NCBI GenBank assembly: GCA_003221985.1
Contig: QHUQ01000098.1
Location: 1-8,928, forward strand
DNA from: Gemmatimonadota bacterium
GTDB lineage: Bacteria; Gemmatimonadota; Gemmatimonadetes; Gemmatimonadales; GWC2-71-9
Length of the DNA stretch: 8,928 nt
Direction of reading: 5' to 3'
Shown here piece by piece: positions 1 to 6,444 of the stretch. The notes beneath the pieces are model-generated. The model did no database searches. It worked only from the letters and a program-made list of their open reading frames with translations, and was not told where the DNA came from. Each line of letters begins with the position of its first letter. Position 1 is the first letter of the stretch. The translations under genes and the position numbers were made by a program.

Positions 1-300
1 TGTCGGCTGGCCGACATTTCGTCCAAGTCGTTGCTGCTGCAGGTGGTTAGGCAGAACACTCCCGAGAAAATGACGGCGCTCATCGAAACGATCACCAGTC
101 GCGGCGGGGCCACGCGCCAGCAACTGCGCGAGGCGGCGGCGAAGCCGAAAGCCGGACGTCCGAAGCATTACGTCTTTGCCTTCCGGCCGCCGAGCAAGGC
201 CTTCAACCTGAAGTTGAGCTTCAACAAGAGCCGTGCGTCACGCGACGAGGTGATCGACGCGCTCGAAACGATCCTGCGCGACCTGCGCAAAAGCAAGTAA
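1..300 (+). CDS. ParB-like partition protein, C-terminal end (5' truncated by window)
   Basis: The frame is open from the first base to a TAA at 298-300, giving 99 residues of a gene that begins upstream. The residues resemble the C-terminal part of ParB/RepB/Spo0J-family partition proteins of the plasmid/RepB-like type: an amphipathic stretch (SKSLLLQVVRQNTPEKM), a basic linker ending in GRPKHYVFAFRPP, then a compact end (FNLKLSFNKSRASRDEVIDA) that finishes in a Lys/Arg-rich helix. Family knowledge: such proteins bind centromere-like parS sites and work with a ParA ATPase in DNA segregation. The ParB nuclease-like domain and DNA-binding HTH would lie upstream and cannot be seen, so the assignment rests on tail resemblance. 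A TTG at 31 could be called as a start, but the similarity continues upstream of it, so I treat the gene as truncated by the window. Its last 63 bases overlap the end of the convergent GH57 gene. Confidence 0.6.
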   Translation, partial: CRLADISSKSLLLQVVRQNTPEKMTALIETITSRGGATRQQLREAAAKPKAGRPKHYVFAFRPPSKAFNLKLSFNKSRASRDEVIDALETILRDLRKSK

Positions 301-1041
301 GACGTCCACTTCCGGCACCGCCAGCTCGATCGGCCGATGCGGCGGATGGCGCTCGACTTCGACTGCACGCTCGTCGAACACGGCGACGAAGAACGCCACC
401 GCCTCGCCGGGCCCCACCCTGAGGTCGGCCAGCGGTAAGGCCAGCTCGAGCACCGTGCCGGCGGCAACCGTCGCGCCTCCCGGACCCCGCTCCAGCCAGA
501 ACGGTTCGGCGGGCTGCCGATCCCAGAACGTCCCGGCCGGCCGGCCGGCGACCTGGCGGACCGAGAAGCGAAGGCCCGCGGGCGAAAAGAATTTCAGGGA
601 GAACTCCCGCCCGTCCGCCAGAAGGTCCAGCACGCGCTGGGTCGCGTCCACCCGGACGAACATCCGCTCATCGTCGAAGCCGAAATGCACGAGCGTCACC
701 ACGGCCGGCCGACGGTCCGTCTGGTGCATGGCGCCCGCCACCTCGCGGATCTCCAACGTGCCGGCGCCGAGCCATTCGAAGTAGCTCGTCTCCTCACCGT
801 CGAGCGCCGGCGCCAGCAGCGCCGTCGGCTCGGTCTGGGTGCCGGCCGAAGCCCCCGTCGAGATGTTGCTGACGAAGAGCTCGTCGGGGACGGGCGCCTT
901 GAGTCGGCCGTAGGCGTTCCGCACATGGCGGCGGAACAGATCGTCGAACTCCAGATCGTGCGCGGACGAGTGATCGTCGCCGTACCACCAGAACCAATCA
1001 CTGCCTTCGGCGATGAGCATTTCTTCGCGCGCCTCGGCCAC
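238..1041 (-). CDS. Glycoside hydrolase family 57 protein, C-terminal part of a broken gene
   Basis: This is the out-of-frame continuation of the GH57 gene. The recognisable sequence starts upstream of the first ATG (1041): WIDANFYIWIGHQDDHKGW begins at about 1173, matching the GSWIDANFxIWIG block that follows the catalytic region in these enzymes. It is followed by MLIAEGSDWFWWYGDDHSSA and FDDLFRRHVRNAYG, a conserved helical block of GH57 proteins. After about residue 70 comes a beta-rich region (TSYFEWLGAGTLEIRE, then AVVTLVHFGFDDERMFVRVD) that looks like the C-terminal beta-sandwich. The ATG at 1041 is probably not a natural start, because it lies inside the conserved block and simply opens the fragment. 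The frame stops at 238-240 (TGA), running 63 bases into the convergent ParB gene. The last 17 or so residues are antisense to ParB and look unconserved. Confidence 0.75.
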   Translation of the reverse strand: MAEAREEMLIAEGSDWFWWYGDDHSSAHDLEFDDLFRRHVRNAYGRLKAPVPDELFVSNISTGASAGTQTEPTALLAPALDGEETSYFEWLGAGTLEIREVAGAMHQTDRRPAVVTLVHFGFDDERMFVRVDATQRVLDLLADGREFSLKFFSPAGLRFSVRQVAGRPAGTFWDRQPAEPFWLERGPGGATVAAGTVLELALPLADLRVGPGEAVAFFVAVFDERAVEVERHPPHRPIELAVPEVDVLLAFAQVAQDRFERVDHLVA

Positions 1042-2315
1042 CGCCGACGCGTCGACCCCCGCGCCGCCCGACGCCGATACCCGCTCCAGCGCCGCCCGCG
1101 CGTCCGCGAGCTGGCTCCAGCCTTTGTGGTCGTCCTGGTGCCCGATCCAGATGTAGAAGTTCGCGTCGATCCACCGCCGGTCCTGTCCCGATAGCGGCGG
1201 CCCGCCTCGACCAGCCGGGAGACGAAATCGTCCGCGGCGGTTTCCGCCGGCCAGCCTGAATAGGTGAAGCCGATGAGATCCGACAGCACGTGATCACGAA
1301 AGGTGCACGCGACCGTCGCGCCGCCTGCGCGAATGATGTATGGCGTATAGAGGCGCTCGGGCAGCTCCACGTGGCCGTAGTCGTCACGCGAAAAGGTGAC
1401 GCCGAGCGTGCGCGCCAGGATCAGCTCGTCGGTGGCCATCCACCGAAAACCGGCTCGCGCCACCAGCGGCACCATGGCGTCGGACACCGACCCCTCGGAT
1501 GGCCACAACCCGACGGGCCGGCGACCGAAGAGCCGCTTGTGGGACGCCGATGCGCGCTCGAGCTGCTCGGCGGCGTCTTCCGGATGCTGGAATCGCAGGC
1601 GCGGCATGCGCGAATCGGGATGGGTCCGGAGGTAAATGTCCGTGTCGCACAGGAGCGGCAGGATCGGATGGTAGAACGGGGACGCGGACAGCTCGATCTG
1701 TCCGCGCGCCGCCGCGTCCCGATACTCGGGGATCACCTTGTTCAGCAACTCGAGCTCGACGCGGCGCAGCACGGCCTTGTCCTCTTCCGAGAAGCCGCGG
1801 CCCTTGGCGACGAGCGCGCGAACGCGAGCGTCGTTGTCCAGATACAGCGGGTCGATCCAGGCCAGCTTCTGCCACACCTGCAGGTCGCGCAGATCGTCCG
1901 GGCTGAAGCGCGCGGCCGCCGTGCGCCGGTCGGCTGGCGTCGGCTCCGAGCCGCCGCGCCGCGCGAGAAGCTCCCCGTAGCGGGGGTAGATGTCGATCAT
2001 GTGCTGGCGCTGGGCGTGGAAGAAGTTCTCCAGGACGAAATCGATGTCGTGGTGATCGAGCGCCGCGGCCGGCTTGAGACTCAGCTCGAGATACCGGTCA
2101 CGGGCGCGGTCCTCGGCAAACGCCTCGAGCTGCACGAGCAGCGACGGGACGAGGTTGAACGTCATCTTGACGTCGGGACACTCGCGCAGGATGGCCACCA
2201 TGCCGTAATAGTCCTTGAGGGCGTGCAGCCGGACCCACGGCAGGATGTGCTCGTGGGTCGCGAGGTCCTCGTAATACGGCTGGTGCATATGCCACAGGAT
2301 GGCGACACGGGTCAT
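696..2315 (-). CDS. Glycoside hydrolase family 57 protein, N-terminal part of a broken gene
   Basis: GH57 enzymes are retaining alpha-glucan hydrolases or transferases (amylase, amylopullulanase, branching types). The ATG at 2313-2315 gives MTRVAILWHMHQPYYEDLAT, with the GH57 region 1 HQP at residues 11-13. Further family signatures are FYHPILPLL (about 214-222), GLWPSEGSVS (269-278) and WMATDEL (292-298), where Glu297 sits at the expected nucleophile position. Similarity stops near residue 380 (base about 1176). From there the frame is meaningless Arg/Ser/Thr-rich sequence until a stop at 696, so only about 2315-1176 is genuine. The natural continuation lies in another minus frame (238-1041, readable upstream to about 1200). 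Region 4, usually DGENAWE with the acid/base Asp, is absent from both pieces. No Shine-Dalgarno is evident before the ATG. No signal peptide is seen, so a cytoplasmic enzyme is likely. As it stands this reads as a pseudogene or a sequence error. Confidence 0.8.
   Translation of the reverse strand: MTRVAILWHMHQPYYEDLATHEHILPWVRLHALKDYYGMVAILRECPDVKMTFNLVPSLLVQLEAFAEDRARDRYLELSLKPAAALDHHDIDFVLENFFHAQRQHMIDIYPRYGELLARRGGSEPTPADRRTAAARFSPDDLRDLQVWQKLAWIDPLYLDNDARVRALVAKGRGFSEEDKAVLRRVELELLNKVIPEYRDAAARGQIELSASPFYHPILPLLCDTDIYLRTHPDSRMPRLRFQHPEDAAEQLERASASHKRLFGRRPVGLWPSEGSVSDAMVPLVARAGFRWMATDELILARTLGVTFSRDDYGHVELPERLYTPYIIRAGGATVACTFRDHVLSDLIGFTYSGWPAETAADDFVSRLVEAGRRYRDRTGGGSTRTSTSGSGTRTTTKAGASSRTRGRRWSGYRRRAARGSTRRRWPRRAKKCSSPKAVIGSGGTATITRPRTIWSSTICSAAMCGTPTADSRRPSPTSSSSATSRRGLRPAPRPSRRRCWRRRSTVRRRATSNGSAPARWRSARWRAPCTRRTVGRPW
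1171..1190 (-). other. Breakpoint in GH57 gene: conserved region 4 missing, frame changes
   Basis: Upstream of this point the frame beginning at 2315 reads as GH57 (VSRLVEAGRRYRDRTG). Downstream, the frame ending at 238 reads as GH57 (WIDANFYIWIG). Family members normally carry roughly 60-80 residues between these blocks, including DGENAWE. They are not found in any minus frame here. Restoring the frame needs an insertion of 3n+1 bases, so the loss is not a multiple of three. The estimate of missing length is from memory of the family, not from an alignment. Confidence 0.7.
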
Positions 2316-2334
2316 ACGTTGTAGTCTAGTGCTG

Positions 2335-4569
2335 GTGAAGATTCTGGAGCGATACATCGTGCGGGAGGTCGTGCCACCTCTGCTGCTGGCACTGCTCCCG
2401 CTCACCTTCGTCCTCATGATGCCGCCAATGCTCCAGAATGCCGCGGCGCTGATCGAGAAGGGCGTTCCGTGGGCGGTCGTGCTCCGGGTGCTGATGACGC
2501 TCACGCCCCAGGCGCTGAGCGTCACGATCCCGATGGCGCTCCTCTACGGCGTCCTCTTCGGCCTCGGGCGGCTCTCGGCGGACCGCGAGTTCGTGGCGCT
2601 GCAGGCGTGCGGCGTCTCCATCTTCCACGTGCTGCGGCCGATTGCCCTCCTCGCCGGGCTCGCCTCGGCGGCCACGGCCTATGAGACGATCATCGCGCTG
2701 CCCGACGCCAACCAGTCCTTTCGCGAGATCACATTCGACATCGTCGCGTCGGGCGCGGAAAGCGACATCAAGCCCCGCGTGTTCTTCACGAGCTTCCCGA
2801 ACCGGGTCCTCTACGTGCGTGACATCCAGCGGGCGACCCTCTGGCGGGACGTGTTCCTGGCCGACTCCACGCAGCCCGATCGGACGATGGTGTATGTGGC
2901 GAGGCAGGGACGTCTGGTGATCGACCGTGCGAAGAAGACGGTGGAGCTCGTCCTGGACGACGGTACGGTGCACACGACGTTTCCGCACCAGCCCGGGAAG
3001 TATGACGGCGGCTACGGGACGCCGAATTACAGCCAGCTCTATACAATTCAGCAGAAGTTTTCCCTCCCGGCCGCGTGTCTGGTGCTGGGGCTGATCGGGG
3101 TCGCGCTCGGCGCGAGCAACAGCAAGGAGGGCAGGGTCGGCAGCTTCGCCGTCGGCACCGGCGTCGTCTTCGTGTACTACGTCCTGCTCTACTCGTCGCG
3201 CGGGATCGCGCTGGCGGGACGGCTGCCTCCCGGGCTCGCGCCATGGCTCGTCAACGTCGTGCTCGGCGCGGCGGGCGTCGCACTCGTCCTGTGGCGCGCG
3301 AGGTCTGCCGACCAGCCGATTCGGTTCAGCATCCCGACGGCCTGGCGGACGCGCGCGCCGGTGGCCCCGGGAGGTGCGGCCGGCGCCGCCGGCCGCCGCC
3401 CGGTCGTGCTCGTCATCCGGATTCCCCGCGTCGACTGGCCGCGTCCACGCCTGCTCGACATCTACATCGCGAAGCAGTATCTGTCGATCTTCGTGCTCGC
3501 GTTCGTGGCGCTCGTCGGGATCTTCTACATCTCGACGCTCATCGATCTGGCCGACAAACTGTTCGGCGGCGTCGCCACGACGGGCATGCTGTTGCGGTAT
3601 TTCTATTTCGCGACGCCTCAGTACGTGTACTACATCATCCCGATGGCGGCGCTGGTCGCGACGCTCGTGACGGTCGCCGGCCTCACGAAGAACAGCGAGC
3701 TGGTCGTCATGCGCGCCTGTGGCATCAGCCTGTACCGATCAGCCATGGCGCTTCTCTTGTTCGGAGTCGCGTTCAGCGGTGCCCTGTTCGCGCTCCAGGA
3801 GCAGGTGCTGGCCGAGTCGAACCGGGAAGCCGCGCGGCTGAACGGCATCATCCGCGGCTATCCGGTCGCCGCGTTCGGTCTGCTCAGCCGGCAATGGATC
3901 GTCGGCAGGGGCGGGGACATCTATCACTACGAGATCTTCGATCCCCGGACGAACCACTTCAGCAAGCTGTCGATGTTCCATCTGAACGAGAACGGCTGGA
4001 CGCTCGAGACGCTGACCTACGCCGCCGATGCGTGGCCGGCGAAACAGGCGGGCACGGACGAGGAGCCGGCACCGGCGTGGATGGCGCGCGGCGGTTGGAC
4101 GCGGGAGTTCACGACCGCCACCCGTCGCAACGCGTCCCGGCCGGTGGTCAACTACAAGCCGTTCACCGAGCGGGCGCTCTCGCTGGAGCCGCCGGCGTAC
4201 TTCAAGACCGAGGAGCCCGACGCCGATCGCATGACGTACGGACAGCTCAAGACGTACGTCGCCGGGCTTCAGGCCAGCGGATACCACGCCGTGCCCTATC
4301 TGGTGCAGCTCCATCAGAAGGTCGCCTTCCCGGTCGTCACGCTGATCATGACGCTCCTCGCGGTGCCGTTTGCGGCGGCGATCGGCCGCAGCGGCGCCCT
4401 CTACGGTATCGGGGTCGGCCTCGTGCTCGCGCTCGTGTACAGGATGGCGGTCATCGTCTTCGGCGCGCTCGGTGCGGGAGGATCCCTGTCACCCATCCTC
4501 GCGGCCTGGGCGCCGAACATCATCTTCGGCGCCGCCGCGGTCTACATGCTGCTGACGGTCCGCACTTAG
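2335..4569 (+). CDS. Fused LptF-LptG LPS export permease
   Basis: LptF and LptG are the two membrane subunits that, with the LptB ATPase, extract lipopolysaccharide from the inner membrane and pass it to LptC/LptA. Here both are in one chain of about 744 residues. Residues 1-320 are the LptF half: ILERYIVREV start, TM helices near 10-30 and 45-85, the ALQACGVS coupling segment, a periplasmic beta domain (about 115-225), and TM helices from FSLPAACLVLGLIGVALG. Residues 321-372 are a Pro/Gly/Ala/Arg-rich linker. Residues 373-744 are the LptG half: LLDIYIAKQYL start, VMRACGISLYRS coupling segment, jellyroll, and LHQKVAFPVVTLIMTLLAVPF. The LptF half lacks about 45 residues before its fourth helix (near 3001-3012) that the LptG half keeps. 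The GTG at 2335 fits the family N-terminus; GTG 2329 and ATG 2299 are possible, the latter overlapping GH57. No clear Shine-Dalgarno supports any of them. Confidence 0.88.
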   Translation: MKILERYIVREVVPPLLLALLPLTFVLMMPPMLQNAAALIEKGVPWAVVLRVLMTLTPQALSVTIPMALLYGVLFGLGRLSADREFVALQACGVSIFHVLRPIALLAGLASAATAYETIIALPDANQSFREITFDIVASGAESDIKPRVFFTSFPNRVLYVRDIQRATLWRDVFLADSTQPDRTMVYVARQGRLVIDRAKKTVELVLDDGTVHTTFPHQPGKYDGGYGTPNYSQLYTIQQKFSLPAACLVLGLIGVALGASNSKEGRVGSFAVGTGVVFVYYVLLYSSRGIALAGRLPPGLAPWLVNVVLGAAGVALVLWRARSADQPIRFSIPTAWRTRAPVAPGGAAGAAGRRPVVLVIRIPRVDWPRPRLLDIYIAKQYLSIFVLAFVALVGIFYISTLIDLADKLFGGVATTGMLLRYFYFATPQYVYYIIPMAALVATLVTVAGLTKNSELVVMRACGISLYRSAMALLLFGVAFSGALFALQEQVLAESNREAARLNGIIRGYPVAAFGLLSRQWIVGRGGDIYHYEIFDPRTNHFSKLSMFHLNENGWTLETLTYAADAWPAKQAGTDEEPAPAWMARGGWTREFTTATRRNASRPVVNYKPFTERALSLEPPAYFKTEEPDADRMTYGQLKTYVAGLQASGYHAVPYLVQLHQKVAFPVVTLIMTLLAVPFAAAIGRSGALYGIGVGLVLALVYRMAVIVFGALGAGGSLSPILAAWAPNIIFGAAAVYMLLTVRT
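3001..3012 (+). other. Probable in-frame deletion point in the LptF half
   Basis: The periplasmic domain runs HTTFPHQPGKYD and then passes directly to GGYGTPNYSQLYTIQQKFSLPA, the entry to TM4. In the LptG half of the same protein the equivalent stretch is much longer, from NYKPFTERALSLEPP through MTYGQLKTYVAGLQASGY to LVQLHQKVAFP. The LptF half therefore lacks the last jellyroll strands and the amphipathic helix before TM4, about 45 residues by this internal comparison. The reading frame is kept. The bases at 3019-3060 are noticeably more AT-rich than their surroundings. Confidence 0.55.
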
Positions 4570-4652
4570 GAATTCGGAATTAAGAATTTGGAATTTGGAA
4601 TTCGTGGCCGGCATTCCAAATTCCAAATTCCGAATTCCAAATTCCAAATTCC
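4569..4652. repeat. Inverted array of a 7-base repeat (GGAATTN) between convergent genes
   Basis: Five contiguous heptamers of form GGAATTN or a close variant run 4569-4603 (GGAATTC, GGAATTA, AGAATTT, GGAATTT, GGAATTC). A 7-base spacer follows (GTGGCCG, 4604-4610), then six heptamers in inverted orientation (NAATTCC, 4611-4652, the first imperfect). The whole block is exactly twelve 7-base steps. The first unit uses the G of the lptFG stop codon, and the array ends 2 bases before the stop of the PHP gene, so it fills the whole convergent gap. Bases 4584-4601 pair perfectly with 4613-4630, an 18-bp stem with an 11-base loop. It could stop transcription from both sides, although the stem is AT-rich and no U-tract follows, so it is not a textbook intrinsic terminator. 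Its base composition differs sharply from the coding DNA around it. Confidence 0.9.
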
Positions 4653-4654
4653 TA

Positions 4655-6403
4655 TTACCGCTGCAGTTCGGCTCGCTTGATCCAGATTCGTCCCGAATCA
4701 CCCATCTTGGTGTGCGTCGCGTCCACGACGAACAAGAGGCTGCGGATGCTCTCGAGCGCAGGCGTGGACGCATGGGTCTCACCCACCGGGGTCAGGTCGT
4801 CGAAGTAGACCGTCCGTTGCTGCTCGACGGTATCGACGTAGACGGCCCGCTGCCAGCGGTCGCCGGCCGGCTGCCCTTCTCCTCCACGCAACTGGACCGA
4901 GATCCGCATCGGGTGCTCTGCGCGAATCGAGAACGTCAGGCGGTCGTAGGGCGTCCCGCGCGGCGTGTCGAACGCCAGTGCGGCAACCTGGCCGACCGAG
5001 GCGCCGCCGGACAGCCCGTACCGGAACCGCAGCTCGGCGCCGCCGACGGTCGGCGCCGTCTCGACCGCGGCGAGAGACGTCGGGTCGTGCTCGACGCGCC
5101 AGCCCGCGGCCGATCTGCCGTCGAAGATCGGCAGGCTGGCGGCCGCCGGGGAGCGCGTCGGCGGCCTCGCCGGTGGCTCGCTGCCGCGTACGTAGATCGC
5201 GTTGCTCCTGATCCAGACCACCGGGCTCGGGCGGTCGGTCGAAAGGATTTCGACCCAATAAACGGCCGGCTCGCCGGACGCCGGCACCGTGAAATCCTGC
5301 TCGTGGTGATCGCCGCTGAGCTCTGTGGCGCCATTCCAGACCTTCGTCGTGAAGCCCGGCGGCGCATTGCTGCGGACGCGTAAGCGCACCGGGCCGCCGG
5401 CGCCGAGCTCATCGCCTTCGTGGACGGTGCCGTGCTCATTGGTCGCGGTGAGCGCGAACGACGCCGGGGTGGCAATGCCGTCGATCGCCGTGTACGAATG
5501 CCCGCCGCGAATCGCGCGCATGACAATGGCGGCGTCCACCGATGCGATGCCTGAAAGCGCGCGGTCGGGCCGCACGTGGATCGACATGACGCGGAACGAC
5601 GGCTCGTAGCCCGGGAGCGGCAACGCGTATCGGCTGTTACTCGGATCGTCCCGCAGGTCGAGGCGGGCGTGCGCGTCGATGCCAGCCAGCGTGACAACGC
5701 GGCGCCGCGTCGCGAGCGCGGCCCACCTGTAGGCCAGCGCATCGCTCGCCTGAATCAATCCGGCGATGGTTTCCGCGGGTCGGAACGGATAGTCCAGAAG
5801 CGCGGCGGCGAGGCGCCGTCGCGCATGCCACGTGGAGCCCGGTGTGCTCGACTTCGGCGATCGAATCGCCGCCGTCGCCTGTTGTGTCCAGAGACGCCAG
5901 CTGGTGTCCGGATTCAGCAGCTCGATCCCATCGAACGGGGCGGTCCATTCCTGCCAGCGCAGCTGCGGCTTCGGAGAATCCGGATGCGCTGCGATGCCGA
6001 ACCCCCCGAGCCGGCGAACGTCCTCCACGACGTCGCGCGCCTCTCCGTGGAGCGGATAGGGCGAGGCCGGCATGTCGAGCGCGACGTAATGACCGCCGGT
6101 CGTGCTGATCTCCACGCCGTCGAGACAGAGGACGCCCGAGCGATACACCGGCGGATCGGGTCTGCGCGTTGCATCGCCGTGATCGGTGAAGACGACGAAC
6201 TTCAATCCGGCGCGCGCGGCGGCCGCCGCAATCTCGTCGGGCGGGCTGAGACCGTCGGATCGATTCGTGTGAACGTGGACGATGCCGGGAAGCGTGCCGT
6301 CGGTGGGCGCGGCCAGCGCGAGCCGGCGCGGCGGGAGGGTGACGCCGACCAGGACGGCGACGGCGGCCACGATGGCCGCCGTCACCAGCAGAAACTTCTT
6401 CAC
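4655..6403 (-). CDS. Exported PHP-domain metallohydrolase, CehA/McbA-like
   Basis: The 582-residue protein starts with GTG (6401-6403) and MKKFLLVTAAIVAAVAVLVG, an N-terminal signal or membrane anchor, so it should act in the periplasm or at the membrane. Residues about 40-250 form a PHP domain with a complete metal-ligand set: HVH (43-45), Asp50, TDH (73-75), GVEIS Glu98, AAHPD His140 and DAH (243-245). Known PHP proteins are phosphoesterases or, in the CehA/McbA group, ester/carbamate hydrolases; the substrate here cannot be read from sequence. Residues 310-405 look like a beta-sandwich, followed by a Pro-rich linker (409-420). The C-terminal 160 residues (IFDGRSAAGWRVEHD to the end) look like a galactose-binding or CIA30-like jelly roll. 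The gene lies 41 bases downstream of metK on the same strand, so co-transcription is possible. The ribosome binding site is weak. Confidence 0.8.
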   Translation of the reverse strand: MKKFLLVTAAIVAAVAVLVGVTLPPRRLALAAPTDGTLPGIVHVHTNRSDGLSPPDEIAAAAARAGLKFVVFTDHGDATRRPDPPVYRSGVLCLDGVEISTTGGHYVALDMPASPYPLHGEARDVVEDVRRLGGFGIAAHPDSPKPQLRWQEWTAPFDGIELLNPDTSWRLWTQQATAAIRSPKSSTPGSTWHARRRLAAALLDYPFRPAETIAGLIQASDALAYRWAALATRRRVVTLAGIDAHARLDLRDDPSNSRYALPLPGYEPSFRVMSIHVRPDRALSGIASVDAAIVMRAIRGGHSYTAIDGIATPASFALTATNEHGTVHEGDELGAGGPVRLRVRSNAPPGFTTKVWNGATELSGDHHEQDFTVPASGEPAVYWVEILSTDRPSPVVWIRSNAIYVRGSEPPARPPTRSPAAASLPIFDGRSAAGWRVEHDPTSLAAVETAPTVGGAELRFRYGLSGGASVGQVAALAFDTPRGTPYDRLTFSIRAEHPMRISVQLRGGEGQPAGDRWQRAVYVDTVEQQRTVYFDDLTPVGETHASTPALESIRSLLFVVDATHTKMGDSGRIWIKRAELQR

Positions 6404-6444
6404 CTGACCAGGATGATCGGCTACGGGCTGCTGACTATCGACCG

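Noticed and set aside
533..548. Four tandem CCGG units
   Set aside because: A short GC run within the GH57 coding sequence, explained by codon use in a GC-rich genome.
1171..1190. Programmed ribosomal frameshift as explanation of the GH57 frame change
   Set aside because: No slippery heptamer or convincing stimulator is seen, and a frameshift would not supply the missing conserved region 4.
1290..2324. A 344-codon plus-strand open frame opposite the GH57 gene
   Set aside because: It is the antisense shadow of a GC-rich coding region; the opposite strand carries clear GH57 motifs and this frame has none.
3075..4583. A 502-codon plus-strand frame overlapping lptFG
   Set aside because: It is the out-of-frame reading of the LptF/LptG region; the residues are Arg/Ala-rich with no membrane segments.
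4569..4652. CRISPR-like array
   Set aside because: The units are 7 bases, contiguous and inverted about a centre; there are no unique spacers and no cas genes.
5820..5893. Possible local frameshift in the PHP protein (residues about 171-195, Ser/Thr-rich loop)
   Set aside because: The alternative frames are no more convincing and the frame continues into conserved sequence on both sides without correction.
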